From Gammaproteobacteria bacterium (lineage in GTDB: Bacteria > Pseudomonadota > Gammaproteobacteria > Pseudomonadales > Azotimanducaceae), in contig PAFJ01000047.1 of assembly GCA_002704325.1 (NCBI GenBank), positions 1-6,259 of the forward strand: DNA of 6,259 nucleotides, written 5' to 3'. The position numbers and the translations under genes are program-made. A model generated the notes under the pieces. That model worked only from the letters and a program-made list of their open reading frames with translations. It did not search any database and was not told the DNA's origin. Positions 1 through 6,259 of the stretch are shown in pieces (position 1 is the first letter of the stretch; each line of letters begins with the position of its first letter).

Positions 1-841
1 CTGAGGTGTCGGCAGCTCCATTGGCGTTGTGGCAATGGCCGCAGTTAATGTCTAGATAAGAGCGCGCCCTATGCGTCAAACTTGCTTCGGCATCGTCGAT
101 AGATGCGTTTGCGGGGAATGGCAATACCGCTTGATGCAATTGTCCACGGCGCTGCCATTGTTGGAGTTGATTCTCGCCAGTGATCGGGTGCGGCCCGTTG
201 AGGTGGCGTGCTTTTGGTCCGATGGGCAGAAGCTTGCCATTGGTATGGTTAGTGGCGTGGCAAGATGCACATTGGTTCTTACTTGGTACAAGGTAGTTTA
301 GGATCTCACCGGATTGCAACGTGAACTGTTGTAAATCGCCGGTTACGGCCAGATAGGCGTCATCCTCAGACCAGACATAGGGTAAGGCGTCCCAACCGTC
401 CGCCTGTTTTACCAATAGTCGTGTCTCTACCAAGTGGTGCTTGCGTGTATCGATGTCGTCAGGACTGCCTGACCAAGCTGCATTTGTCAGCACCGCTCCA
501 TCCGCGCCGAGGGGGTAGAAGAACGTTTTAGTAATAATGCTGCCAACTGGAAACTCGAAAGTGTCTTCGGGATGATAAGTGGCCGCTTGTCCGTCAGGCA
601 GGTAAACAGTGCGCAGTTTTTGCGCGTAATCGGAGAACAACGGCGTATTGAGCCCGTAAACCGTGGTGCTCGGATGCACGGTAAGTGCCGTGCCTCGCTG
701 TTCGATTACGCCCCAGTCGGACAACCTCTCAGGATACTGATCGGCGGCATAATGACGAATCTGGTCTGTGCCGCAGCCCGCAATAATGCACAAAAACAAC
801 GCGACGAGGAGCCCTGGCGTTATTAAAGGTTTAGATAGCAC
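1..841 (-). CDS. Diheme c-type cytochrome lipoprotein, SO2930/HNE_0200 family (partial, C-terminus off the left edge)
   Basis: My reverse-strand translation stays open for 280 codons from a GTG at 839-841 to the left edge; an in-frame stop at 857-859 limits the start, and no ATG lies between. The product begins with a lipoprotein signal peptide: a hydrophobic stretch at residues 11-22, then lipobox IAGC with Cys23. Two heme c motifs are visible, CASCH at residues 191-195 (bases 257-271) and CGHCH at 267-271 (bases 29-43). The second sits in RARSYLDINCGHCHNANG, typical of the TIGR03806 family as I recall it. The protein is probably exported, lipidated and loaded with two covalent hemes; its redox partner and substrate are unknown. 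The start lies 4 nt after the stop of the beta-helix gene, with a weak GGGTAG-like site inside that gene's end. The family is known to neighbour TIGR03805 beta-helix proteins, as here. Heme motifs are seen directly; the family name is from memory. Confidence 0.88.
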   Translation of the reverse strand, partial: MLSKPLITPGLLVALFLCIIAGCGTDQIRHYAADQYPERLSDWGVIEQRGTALTVHPSTTVYGLNTPLFSDYAQKLRTVYLPDGQAATYHPEDTFEFPVGSIITKTFFYPLGADGAVLTNAAWSGSPDDIDTRKHHLVETRLLVKQADGWDALPYVWSEDDAYLAVTGDLQQFTLQSGEILNYLVPSKNQCASCHATNHTNGKLLPIGPKARHLNGPHPITGENQLQQWQRRGQLHQAVLPFPANASIDDAEASLTHRARSYLDINCGHCHNANGAADTS

Positions 842-845
842 CGAT

Positions 846-2048
846 TTAACTACCCGCTAATTCGACGGGTGCAAGCTTGGGTACGCTGCAGGTGTGGCGT
901 GTCATATCTATGCCAGCGTTGGCAAATTCATTACCCGCATCGATGCTGAGCAGCTGCGCGTCGCCATTATCTACACATATTACAGGAGTCGCGCTGTCTT
1001 TTTCTGGGTTCACGATGCCGTCCCAAATGATGTCGGGGAATTTGCCTTGTTCGCCATATAGCGCATTTCGTAATTGGGTAAGGTAGGCCAATCCCGGAGC
1101 GGTGCCGCCACCCTCAAATGAATTGCCGTAGATCATGATTTGCTCCGGATAAGGATCAAACTCTGCAGCGATTTCTCTTTGTCCAGCAAAGTTGGCGCTG
1201 AAGTAGCTGGAGATTACGATGTTGGCAGTATTGTTATTCGTAATACGGTTATTGAAGATTTCTACTTGATCATTGGAGTTGATCATCACACCGGAGCCTG
1301 TAGGAACGCCGGAGACCGCGGTTCCCGGGATTGCGAAATTCTCGGTGTTATTGCTATGAACGTCGTTATCGAATACGCGGGTCGCGTAGCCGCGTTGGGG
1401 AATGCTAGGCATATTGAAAACTAGGATTCCGCCGGTGTTGTTGTTAGCAACATTGTTATAAACGTCGGCGCCGATCGTGTTCTCAACCTCAATGCCCGCT
1501 ACATTATATTCTGCTCTATTGTTGCGCACGATGACCTGGCGAGATTGCCCGACGTAGATTCCGGCATCTGAAGCGCCAATAGCGACGTTGCCTTCCAACA
1601 GTACATTTGTGGTCTGTACGGGATAGATCCCATAGGCGCCGTTGTCGGTGCTCGGACCATTAGTCCACTCTGTGCGGACCCGGCGAATGGTGATGTTGTC
1701 GCCTTCATTTATTTTCAGTGCGTCACCGACCGAGTCCTCAATGGCAAGATCTTCGATTAAGAAATTGCTTGCATTGACGGATAACCCTTCGGCGCCCGCT
1801 ACCTGGCCTTTGAAGTTGAGAATCGACTGGTCCATGCCCGCGCCCCTTAGCGTGACATTGTCGGTATTTAAAATTAGCGAGCGCTTGAAATTGAAAGTTC
1901 CCGCAGGAACCTCAATCACGTCGCCCGGAGAGGCGGTTTCTAGAGCCTCGCGTAATACTTCCGTAAAAGGTTTTTCGGGTTGCGGTGTGCAACCTAGCAG
2001 TAGAGTAACTGCAGCTAGCGCCAGTGCGTTAAGCGACGTAAGTTTCAT
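846..2048 (-). CDS. Parallel beta-helix repeat lipoprotein (TIGR03805-like)
   Basis: A 400-residue protein when started at the ATG at 2046-2048. The frame extends upstream to 2114, but this ATG has a strong AGGGGAG site 5 nt away and gives a proper lipoprotein signal (MKLTSLNALALAAVTLLLGC, lipobox LLGC, Cys20). Thr follows the Cys, so by the Lol rule the outer membrane is likely. Residues 28-60 resemble the start of pectate-lyase-like helices (ALETASPGDVIEVPAGTF). Residues 60-310 hold many short turns of the form 'xNxIxxNxxxx.xxGIxV', with Asn ladders such as NNRAEYNVAGIEVEN (176-190) and NNVANNNTGGILVFN (198-212), as in right-handed parallel beta-helices. A non-repetitive tail (about 315-400) carries Cys358 and Cys387, a possible disulfide. 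The fold resembles carbohydrate-active enzymes, but I see no assured catalytic site, so substrate and activity are unknown. It lies between the HupE-like gene (32 nt upstream) and the diheme cytochrome gene, its usual family partner. Confidence 0.88.
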   Translation of the reverse strand: MKLTSLNALALAAVTLLLGCTPQPEKPFTEVLREALETASPGDVIEVPAGTFNFKRSLILNTDNVTLRGAGMDQSILNFKGQVAGAEGLSVNASNFLIEDLAIEDSVGDALKINEGDNITIRRVRTEWTNGPSTDNGAYGIYPVQTTNVLLEGNVAIGASDAGIYVGQSRQVIVRNNRAEYNVAGIEVENTIGADVYNNVANNNTGGILVFNMPSIPQRGYATRVFDNDVHSNNTENFAIPGTAVSGVPTGSGVMINSNDQVEIFNNRITNNNTANIVISSYFSANFAGQREIAAEFDPYPEQIMIYGNSFEGGGTAPGLAYLTQLRNALYGEQGKFPDIIWDGIVNPEKDSATPVICVDNGDAQLLSIDAGNEFANAGIDMTRHTCSVPKLAPVELAGS

Positions 2049-2053
2049 CCGAT

Positions 2054-2060
2054 CTCCCCT
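2054..2060 (-). promoter_or_regulatory. Strong ribosome binding site of the beta-helix gene
   Basis: The minus strand reads AGGGGAG here, 5 nt before the ATG at 2046-2048. It decides the start of the beta-helix gene against the longer in-frame reading from 2114, which would overlap the HupE-like gene and bury the lipoprotein signal. It is the best Shine-Dalgarno match in the window, which suggests this gene is initiated independently rather than by coupling. Confidence 0.75.
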
Positions 2061-2080
2061 ATCCTTATTGCGTGCATTGG

Positions 2081-3070
2081 CTAAAGAAGCACGAGTGTGC
2101 GATCGATTGTCCAATAACTGGCTAATATTCCCATGGCGAAGGCTGCCCCTGTGTAAAGGTGGGCCTCGGTGTAGTGTAAGTGTTTAGTGAGTAGATGCCA
2201 CATCCGCGCAAACAGCAGGAAGAGTGCGATAATAACTAATTGTCCGAGCTCGATGCCGATATTGAAGAGCAACAGACTCATTCCGATTGCATCCTCCGGC
2301 AGCCCAATGTCGGTGAGCGCGCCGGCAAAACCAAGGCCATGAAGCAGACCAAATACAAAGGCCATAAGCCATGGTTGGCCACGGGTAAGAACGGATCGCT
2401 GTTGTTCGTCTTGGGCAAGCTCGCGAGCTAAAAAGACAATCGATAGGGCAATCACAGCCTCCACCGGGCCCTGGGGGAGGCGAACAAGCTCAAAAATTGA
2501 AAGTGCAAGGGTGATGCTGTGAGCGACGGTAAATGCGGTAATGGTTTTTAGCAACATCCACGGTGCGCGAATGAACAACACCAGACCGATAACGAACAGC
2601 ACGTGATCTAGGCCAAATATAAGATGTTCAACGCCGATTACTAGATAGCTGACTGATGACACCGTGTCCGTGCTCAGATCGATGGTGGGATCCGCCGGGC
2701 GGAGGATAAAGTTTTCGTAGTCTCCGCGTTGGTCCACGACTCGCAGCATGACATCAGTAAGTGAGGTAGCGAGTCCCTTGATTGAGACGATTGAATCACC
2801 AAGAGGACAGGGTGCTTGCCAGCGTTGCACGAGCGCATTGGCTGTGACGCTAGGCGGGCCAAGGGGTTGCAGGTCGCAGTTAGGTTCGAAGGTCGGTTCG
2901 ATGGGTAACCGACGATTTTCTACAACCGGCTGCTTCCACAGTACTTCATACAATGGCGCCTCAGCCGCAGTGTTTATATCGGTGATTTGCAAATAGGCAG
3001 GGCGTACCTCGTCTGCCATTACGCATGCGCTGCAGCTCAGCAGCAGCATTACCCAAAATAGTCGATTCAC
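2081..3070 (-). CDS. HupE/UreJ-family membrane protein with periplasmic N-terminal domain
   Basis: A 329-residue inner-membrane protein. Residues 1-19 form a Sec signal peptide (cleavage likely after CVMA). Residues 20-135 are a soluble, presumably periplasmic domain with two cysteines, Cys65 and Cys88, that could pair. About six membrane segments follow, roughly 140-167, 172-193, 203-217, 234-255, 264-289 and 304-320. Within them are the HupE/UreJ signatures: GVEHLIFGLDHVLF (146-159, His149, Asp155, His156), FTVAHSITL (180-188, His184), HGLGFAG (244-250) and NIGIELGQ (270-277, Glu275). These polar residues are probable metal ligands. HupE and UreJ proteins are nickel transporters or accessory proteins for hydrogenase and urease, but this long secreted-domain subgroup (HupE_UreJ_2) has no proven substrate and no hydrogenase or urease gene is nearby. 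The start is GTG at 3068-3070, overlapping the TGA of the foldase gene as GTGA; no strong Shine-Dalgarno site precedes it, so translational coupling is likely. Confidence 0.87.
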   Translation of the reverse strand: MNRLFWVMLLLSCSACVMADEVRPAYLQITDINTAAEAPLYEVLWKQPVVENRRLPIEPTFEPNCDLQPLGPPSVTANALVQRWQAPCPLGDSIVSIKGLATSLTDVMLRVVDQRGDYENFILRPADPTIDLSTDTVSSVSYLVIGVEHLIFGLDHVLFVIGLVLFIRAPWMLLKTITAFTVAHSITLALSIFELVRLPQGPVEAVIALSIVFLARELAQDEQQRSVLTRGQPWLMAFVFGLLHGLGFAGALTDIGLPEDAIGMSLLLFNIGIELGQLVIIALFLLFARMWHLLTKHLHYTEAHLYTGAAFAMGILASYWTIDRTLVLL

Positions 3071-3897
3071 GGTGCACTGGCCCGGGTCGCTGTGGCTGCA
3101 GGTTCGGGCATTTGGACTTGATAGCGTTCGCGAAGCGAACGGTAATATTCTTCGTTAGCGGTCTGGCGTTGAGTCTGTTGCCAATCAGCAAGAACCCGCT
3201 CTTGAATCTCATCAAACTGGATGACGCGGCTGGGTGTGGTATCACTTAGTTGTATAACGTGCCAGCCGTAGGCCGAGCGCAAGGGTCCTTGCCATTGTTG
3301 GTCAGGTTTCAGTGCTGCTAAGGCGGTTGCAAATTCTCGACCAAATAGATCGCCGATCTCTCTCTCAGAACGTTGCGCGTACTGTCTTTGCAGCATAAAA
3401 GGGTCCCCAAGCAGGCCTTTTTCAGTAACTGCTTGTGCGGCAATTTGCTCTGCGTTATCGCGCCGGTCGGTTGAGAAATATCGATGTTGAAAGCTATAGC
3501 GCTTGGGTTGCTTATACTGCTCGCTGTTGGCTTGGTGATATTGTTTTAATGTGTCGCCCGTGGGTGCATCACTGACGGCCAAGTCCTCGGTCAGGAAGGT
3601 CAGCTTTTGCAACATCCGTCGCCGCACAATTGTGTCGTCCCTGTCCAAGCCCAAATGCAGCGCTTCGCGGTAATAGATTTCCTCTTTAAGATACTGATCG
3701 ACTAGCCCATCAAGTTCACGAGTGCTTGGTTCTCTGCGCATCTGGAGAGACCATTGTTGCGCGAGGCGATCAATATCCTGAGAACGCACTTCAATGTTCA
3801 ACCGTTCGTCGTCACCGATGCCACCGGCGATAAAGAAGAGCACTAATCCAACAGCGAAAAACATAACCAGCGGGTCTTTATACCAACGGTTCTTCAT
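3067..3897 (-). CDS. Membrane-anchored parvulin-type peptidyl-prolyl cis-trans isomerase
   Basis: A 276-residue protein with a short cytoplasmic start (KNRWYKDP), one membrane anchor at about residues 9-27, and the rest predicted in the periplasm. Residues 35-125 are helical and charged, like the SurA/PrsA N-terminal chaperone part (DGLVDQYLKEEIYYREALHLGLDRDD at 63-88). Residues 131-218 look like a PpiC-type parvulin domain: YSFQHRYF (134-141, His138 on the first strand), GDLFGREFATAL (182-193) and the terminal strand SAYGWHVIQL (208-217, His213). A coiled helix and an Ala/Pro-rich tail end the protein. The family catalyses proline cis-trans isomerisation and helps fold exported proteins. The ATG lies 3 nt after the stop of the small acyl-CoA dehydrogenase gene, and its own TGA overlaps the GTG of the HupE-like gene. 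The second pair suggests the foldase serves that membrane protein or the secreted proteins beyond it. The match is to the divergent PpiC_2 group, so catalytic activity is likely but not certain. Confidence 0.86.
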   Translation of the reverse strand: MKNRWYKDPLVMFFAVGLVLFFIAGGIGDDERLNIEVRSQDIDRLAQQWSLQMRREPSTRELDGLVDQYLKEEIYYREALHLGLDRDDTIVRRRMLQKLTFLTEDLAVSDAPTGDTLKQYHQANSEQYKQPKRYSFQHRYFSTDRRDNAEQIAAQAVTEKGLLGDPFMLQRQYAQRSEREIGDLFGREFATALAALKPDQQWQGPLRSAYGWHVIQLSDTTPSRVIQFDEIQERVLADWQQTQRQTANEEYYRSLRERYQVQMPEPAATATRASAP

Positions 3898-3900
3898 GAG

Positions 3901-5025
3901 TCATCCGGCGAACTGGGCTAAGTGATAGTCGTGATTGCCGAATTGAGCATCGATTACTAGCAAGCGCTTAAAGTAATGCGCTACTCGCAATTCTTCGGTC
4001 ATGCCCATACCACCATGCAATTGCACGGCGTTCTCGCCGATGAAAATGCCGTTCTTGCCGATAAGATACTTCAGCGCGTGTACGGTGCGTTGCGCGGCGT
4101 CGCCCTGTTGTACGACTTCAAGGGTGGCGCGGTAGAGCATGGATTTACATTGTTCGTATTCCATGAACATATCTACCATCCGGTGCTGTAGCACTTGGAA
4201 GTCGGATAGAGGGCGATCAAATTGTTGTCGCTCCTGAGTGTAAGCCACCGTGTCTTTGTATAAGACCTCCATGGCGCCAACTGCTTCCGCCGCCAGTGCG
4301 AGGATGCCATCTATGGCTACCCGGTTCAGGGTCTTAAAGCCGCCATCTGGACAAGTGAGCTTGGCTTTGGCGGGGAGTACAACGTTGGCAAATTCGACCT
4401 CGGCTGCGCGGAGGCCGTCCACCGTGGGAAAATCATGGACAGTAACGCCGTCGGCGGTCGGGTCAACGAGAAACAGTTCAATGCCAGTTTTTTCCGTTTG
4501 TGCACCCGCGGTTCGCGCGCTGACAATGAGGGCGTCGGCGCTGGCTGCATGCAGCACCATGCTCTTGCGGCCATTGAGCACGAAGCCTTGATCGTTGGGT
4601 TCTGCGCGAGTTACCACATCATGCAGATCAAAACGACCTTGCTGTTCGGCGTAAGCTAACGTGAGCTGTTTGCTGCCGTCGGCTATCTGAGGTAGCCATT
4701 TGCCCTGTTGTTCCTCGCTGCCACCATATTTCAAAGCACTCGCTGCCAGTACCGCGCTGGCAAAGAATGGCTCCAATACCAAGCCTTTGCCCAGTTGCTC
4801 CATAAGCACCATGGTATCAGCCTGCGTCCCGCCAAAACCTTGATACTGCTCAGGGATACTTGCGCCTAACCAGCCGAGCTCCGCCATCGATTGCCAATGC
4901 TCTTGGCTAAAGCCGTGCTCTGATAGGACAGTGAGCTGGCGCTGATCCAAAGGGTATTGATTTGCAATAAAGCGTTCGACGCTGTCGCTGAGTAACTGCT
5001 GTTCTGGAGATAAGTCAAAGTTCAT
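3901..5025 (-). CDS. Acyl-CoA dehydrogenase, small-subunit (PimD-like) type
   Basis: A 374-residue flavoprotein-fold subunit of normal length, starting MNFDLSPEQQLL as small-subunit family members do. The helical N-domain covers about residues 1-120 (WLGASIPEQYQGFGG at 52-66), the beta-domain 121-225 (FVLNGRKSMVLHAASADALIVSAR, 148-171), and the C-terminal helical domain 226-374. FAD and dimer contacts are suggested by YTQERQQFDRPLSDFQVLQHRMVDM (262-286) and QLHGGMGMTEELRVAHYFKRL (335-355). The canonical catalytic glutamate is absent: the MCAD-type site holds GGMGMTEE sequence without the YEGT motif, and the helix-G position appears to be Asp239. In heteromeric acyl-CoA dehydrogenases (PimC/PimD and mycobacterial FadE26/FadE27 style) one subunit lacks the base, which fits. 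Its ATG overlaps the TGA of the large-subunit gene as ATGA, favouring equimolar synthesis. The CoA ester substrate cannot be read from the sequence; the pimeloyl-CoA name is only a family label. Confidence 0.88.
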   Translation of the reverse strand: MNFDLSPEQQLLSDSVERFIANQYPLDQRQLTVLSEHGFSQEHWQSMAELGWLGASIPEQYQGFGGTQADTMVLMEQLGKGLVLEPFFASAVLAASALKYGGSEEQQGKWLPQIADGSKQLTLAYAEQQGRFDLHDVVTRAEPNDQGFVLNGRKSMVLHAASADALIVSARTAGAQTEKTGIELFLVDPTADGVTVHDFPTVDGLRAAEVEFANVVLPAKAKLTCPDGGFKTLNRVAIDGILALAAEAVGAMEVLYKDTVAYTQERQQFDRPLSDFQVLQHRMVDMFMEYEQCKSMLYRATLEVVQQGDAAQRTVHALKYLIGKNGIFIGENAVQLHGGMGMTEELRVAHYFKRLLVIDAQFGNHDYHLAQFAG

Positions 5026-6182
5026 TTCTTTAACCCCAAAACATTTTTTGCGACGACGTCACGTTGGACCTCGGAAGCGCCGCCATAGATCGTATAGGCA
5101 CGGCTGGCCAAGTAACCGGACATGCCGCCATGCGCAAATGTATGACCCACCGGCGTTGCCCCCCAAGCGGCAGAATAAATACCGCCCGCTTCTACGGTAA
5201 GCTTCTGGATCTTTTGTTGAATCTCGGTACCTTTGAGTTTAAGAATAGAGGATTCTGGGCCGGGCTCTGCGCCTGCTGCGGCGCTGGCGAGTGAACGTAA
5301 CTCGGTAAACTCGGTGGCCATGAGTTCAACTTCAAGCTCGGCTAATTTCAAACGATAACTTGGATCATCGAGCAGGCTGCCATTGCCGCGGGTGACGCCG
5401 CCAGCTTGCTTGCGCAGTTTTTCTAAAGCGACTAAGGAGCGAGAAATGCCAGCGAGTCCGGTGCGTTCGTGGGCCAGCAGTCCTTTCGCGTAGGTCCATG
5501 CTTTACCTTCCTCACCAACCCGGTTTTCAACCGGTACTTTGACGTCGGTAAGGTGCACCATATTCACCGAGTGTGCACCCCCTAGGGTTATTATGGGCTT
5601 GACTTCGATACCTTCTTGTTTCATTGGTATGAGCAAGAACGTGATTCCCTCTTGCTTCTTTCCATTGTCGTCGGTTCGTGTAAGACAGAAAATCCAGTCG
5701 GCAATATGGGCCAGCGTGGTCCATATTTTGGTGCCATTGACGACATAGTGGCTGCCGTCTGCGGAGAGTTCGGCCTTAGTTTTGAGGTTGGCCAAATCCG
5801 AACCCGCATTGGGCTCTGAATAACCTTGGCACCAATTGACCTTGCGGTCACGTATGTCGGGCAAAAAGCGCTGTTGTTGTTCCTCGTTGCCGTAGTTCAT
5901 TAGTACGGGTGCGAGCATAGAAAGACCGAAGGGTAAGTCCCACGGCGTTTGGGCGCGTGCTGTTTCCTGTTCCCAGATGTAGTGCTGGGTTGGGGTCCAT
6001 CCGGGACCGCCAAATTTTTCTGGCCACTTCGGCACGTCCCAGCCACCTTGCTGCCGAGCAAGGCGAAACCAATTTAGGCGCCATTCGGCGTAATCGCTGC
6101 CAGCAACATAACTGTTGTCGGCAAGAAATTGACGGACGGTTTTTTGGAACTGCAGGTCGTCATTATTGAGATCAATGTCCAT
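5022..6182 (-). CDS. Acyl-CoA dehydrogenase, large-subunit (PimC-like) type
   Basis: A 386-residue FAD-dependent enzyme subunit that introduces a 2,3 double bond into an acyl-CoA, passing electrons to electron transfer flavoprotein. I start it at the ATG at 6180-6182 (MDIDLNNDDLQF), preceded by AGAGGA; the frame extends to a TTG at 6228-6230, but that adds 16 residues outside the usual family start. Signatures include WPEKFGGPGWTP (53-64), the FAD/substrate motif CQGYSEPNAGSDLANLKTKA (118-137), YVVNGTKIWTTLAHIADWIF (146-165) and IYGGASEVQRDVVAKNVLGL (365-384). The last has Gly367 where MCAD-type enzymes carry the catalytic Glu (YEGT). Instead HERTG (238-242) puts Glu239 on the helix where isovaleryl-CoA dehydrogenase and heteromeric enzymes hold the base. 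This makes it the probable active subunit, paired with the next gene (ATGA overlap). It is the first gene of the visible cluster. Substrate is unknown; such pairs act on dicarboxylic, branched or steroid side-chain CoA esters. Confidence 0.9.
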   Translation of the reverse strand: MDIDLNNDDLQFQKTVRQFLADNSYVAGSDYAEWRLNWFRLARQQGGWDVPKWPEKFGGPGWTPTQHYIWEQETARAQTPWDLPFGLSMLAPVLMNYGNEEQQQRFLPDIRDRKVNWCQGYSEPNAGSDLANLKTKAELSADGSHYVVNGTKIWTTLAHIADWIFCLTRTDDNGKKQEGITFLLIPMKQEGIEVKPIITLGGAHSVNMVHLTDVKVPVENRVGEEGKAWTYAKGLLAHERTGLAGISRSLVALEKLRKQAGGVTRGNGSLLDDPSYRLKLAELEVELMATEFTELRSLASAAAGAEPGPESSILKLKGTEIQQKIQKLTVEAGGIYSAAWGATPVGHTFAHGGMSGYLASRAYTIYGGASEVQRDVVAKNVLGLKK

Positions 6183-6258
6183 AACATCCTCTATGGGTTT
6201 TGCTGGGCCCAAGCTTAGCGATTTGCGCAATTGAAGTTAAGCCAAAGTCACTGCTCAT
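6172..6258 (-). other. Short open frame at the right edge: possible tail of an upstream gene
   Basis: On the minus strand one frame is open from the right edge to a TGA at 6172-6174, overlapping the acyl-CoA dehydrogenase start by 11 nt. Read from an ATG at 6256-6258 it would give 28 residues (MSSDFGLTSIAQIAKLG...), but the same codons could equally be the last part of a gene beginning outside the window. The overlap resembles the compact junctions downstream. The peptide matches nothing I recognise and chance is a fair explanation. No clear promoter elements were seen in 6183-6259. Confidence 0.2.
6187..6192 (-). promoter_or_regulatory. Ribosome binding site of the large-subunit acyl-CoA dehydrogenase gene
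   Basis: The minus strand reads AGAGGA here, 4 nt before the ATG at 6180-6182. It supports that ATG over the TTG 48 nt further upstream, which has no comparable site. Confidence 0.6.
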
Positions 6259-6259
6259 C

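Noticed and set aside
71..301. Open frames on both strands (76 and 71 codons) in the left part
   Set aside because: Both overlap the cytochrome reading frame, which carries two heme motifs and is open through the whole region.
572..826. 84-codon plus-strand open frame
   Set aside because: Antisense to the cytochrome N-terminus and signal peptide; no recognisable features.
2049..2080. 32-nt gap searched for a terminator or internal promoter
   Set aside because: No hairpin with T-run and no convincing -35/-10 pair; it contains only the ribosome binding site of the beta-helix gene.
846..2114. Longer start for the beta-helix gene at 2114
   Set aside because: It would put 22 polar residues before a clear lipoprotein signal and overlap the HupE-like gene; the ATG at 2046-2048 has a strong ribosome binding site.
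1642..2187. 181-codon open frame on the plus strand
   Set aside because: It lies antisense to the beta-helix gene, runs through its signal peptide and into the HupE-like gene, and its Ser/Arg-rich product shows no domain; the minus-strand reading has clear lipoprotein and repeat signatures.
2457..2481. GC-rich imperfect inverted repeat (GCCTCC ... GGAGGC) that might be a terminator
   Set aside because: It lies inside the HupE-like coding region, has no trailing T-run on either strand, and has mismatches in the stem; codon constraint explains it.
2961..3245. 94-codon minus-strand open frame across the foldase/HupE junction
   Set aside because: It overlaps two well-supported genes in another frame and has no recognisable domain; composition looks like out-of-frame translation.

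Overview
The window holds six genes, all on the minus strand and packed almost end to end, so it reads right to left as one likely transcript. Nothing convincing is encoded on the plus strand. The gene families, the many envelope proteins (two predicted lipoproteins, one polytopic membrane protein, one anchored foldase) and moderate GC suggest a Gram-negative proteobacterium, most likely a marine-type gammaproteobacterium. The taxon is an inference from family content, not from any marker gene.

In transcription order, 6182-3901 encodes a heteromeric acyl-CoA dehydrogenase pair of the pimeloyl-CoA dehydrogenase large/small (PimC/PimD-like) type, joined by a 4-nt ATGA overlap. After 3 nt comes 3897-3067, a membrane-anchored parvulin-type peptidyl-prolyl isomerase. 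It is fused by a 4-nt GTGA overlap to 3070-2081, a HupE/UreJ-family membrane protein with an N-terminal periplasmic domain. After 32 nt and a strong ribosome binding site comes 2048-846, a lipoprotein with a right-handed parallel beta-helix. Four nt later, 841-1 encodes a diheme c-type cytochrome lipoprotein that runs off the left edge.

The first two genes are cytoplasmic fatty acid or side-chain beta-oxidation enzymes; the other four are envelope proteins. The beta-helix and cytochrome genes match two protein families known to occur as neighbours (TIGR03805 and the SO2930/HNE_0200 family, TIGR03806), with no established function. The foldase and HupE-like genes look like a second translationally coupled pair. 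The main open question is whether the four envelope genes form one functional unit (metal transport, folding, periplasmic redox) and why they follow an acyl-CoA dehydrogenase pair. No RNA genes, mobile elements, CRISPR arrays or convincing terminators were seen, and there is no gene-free stretch above 80 bases.
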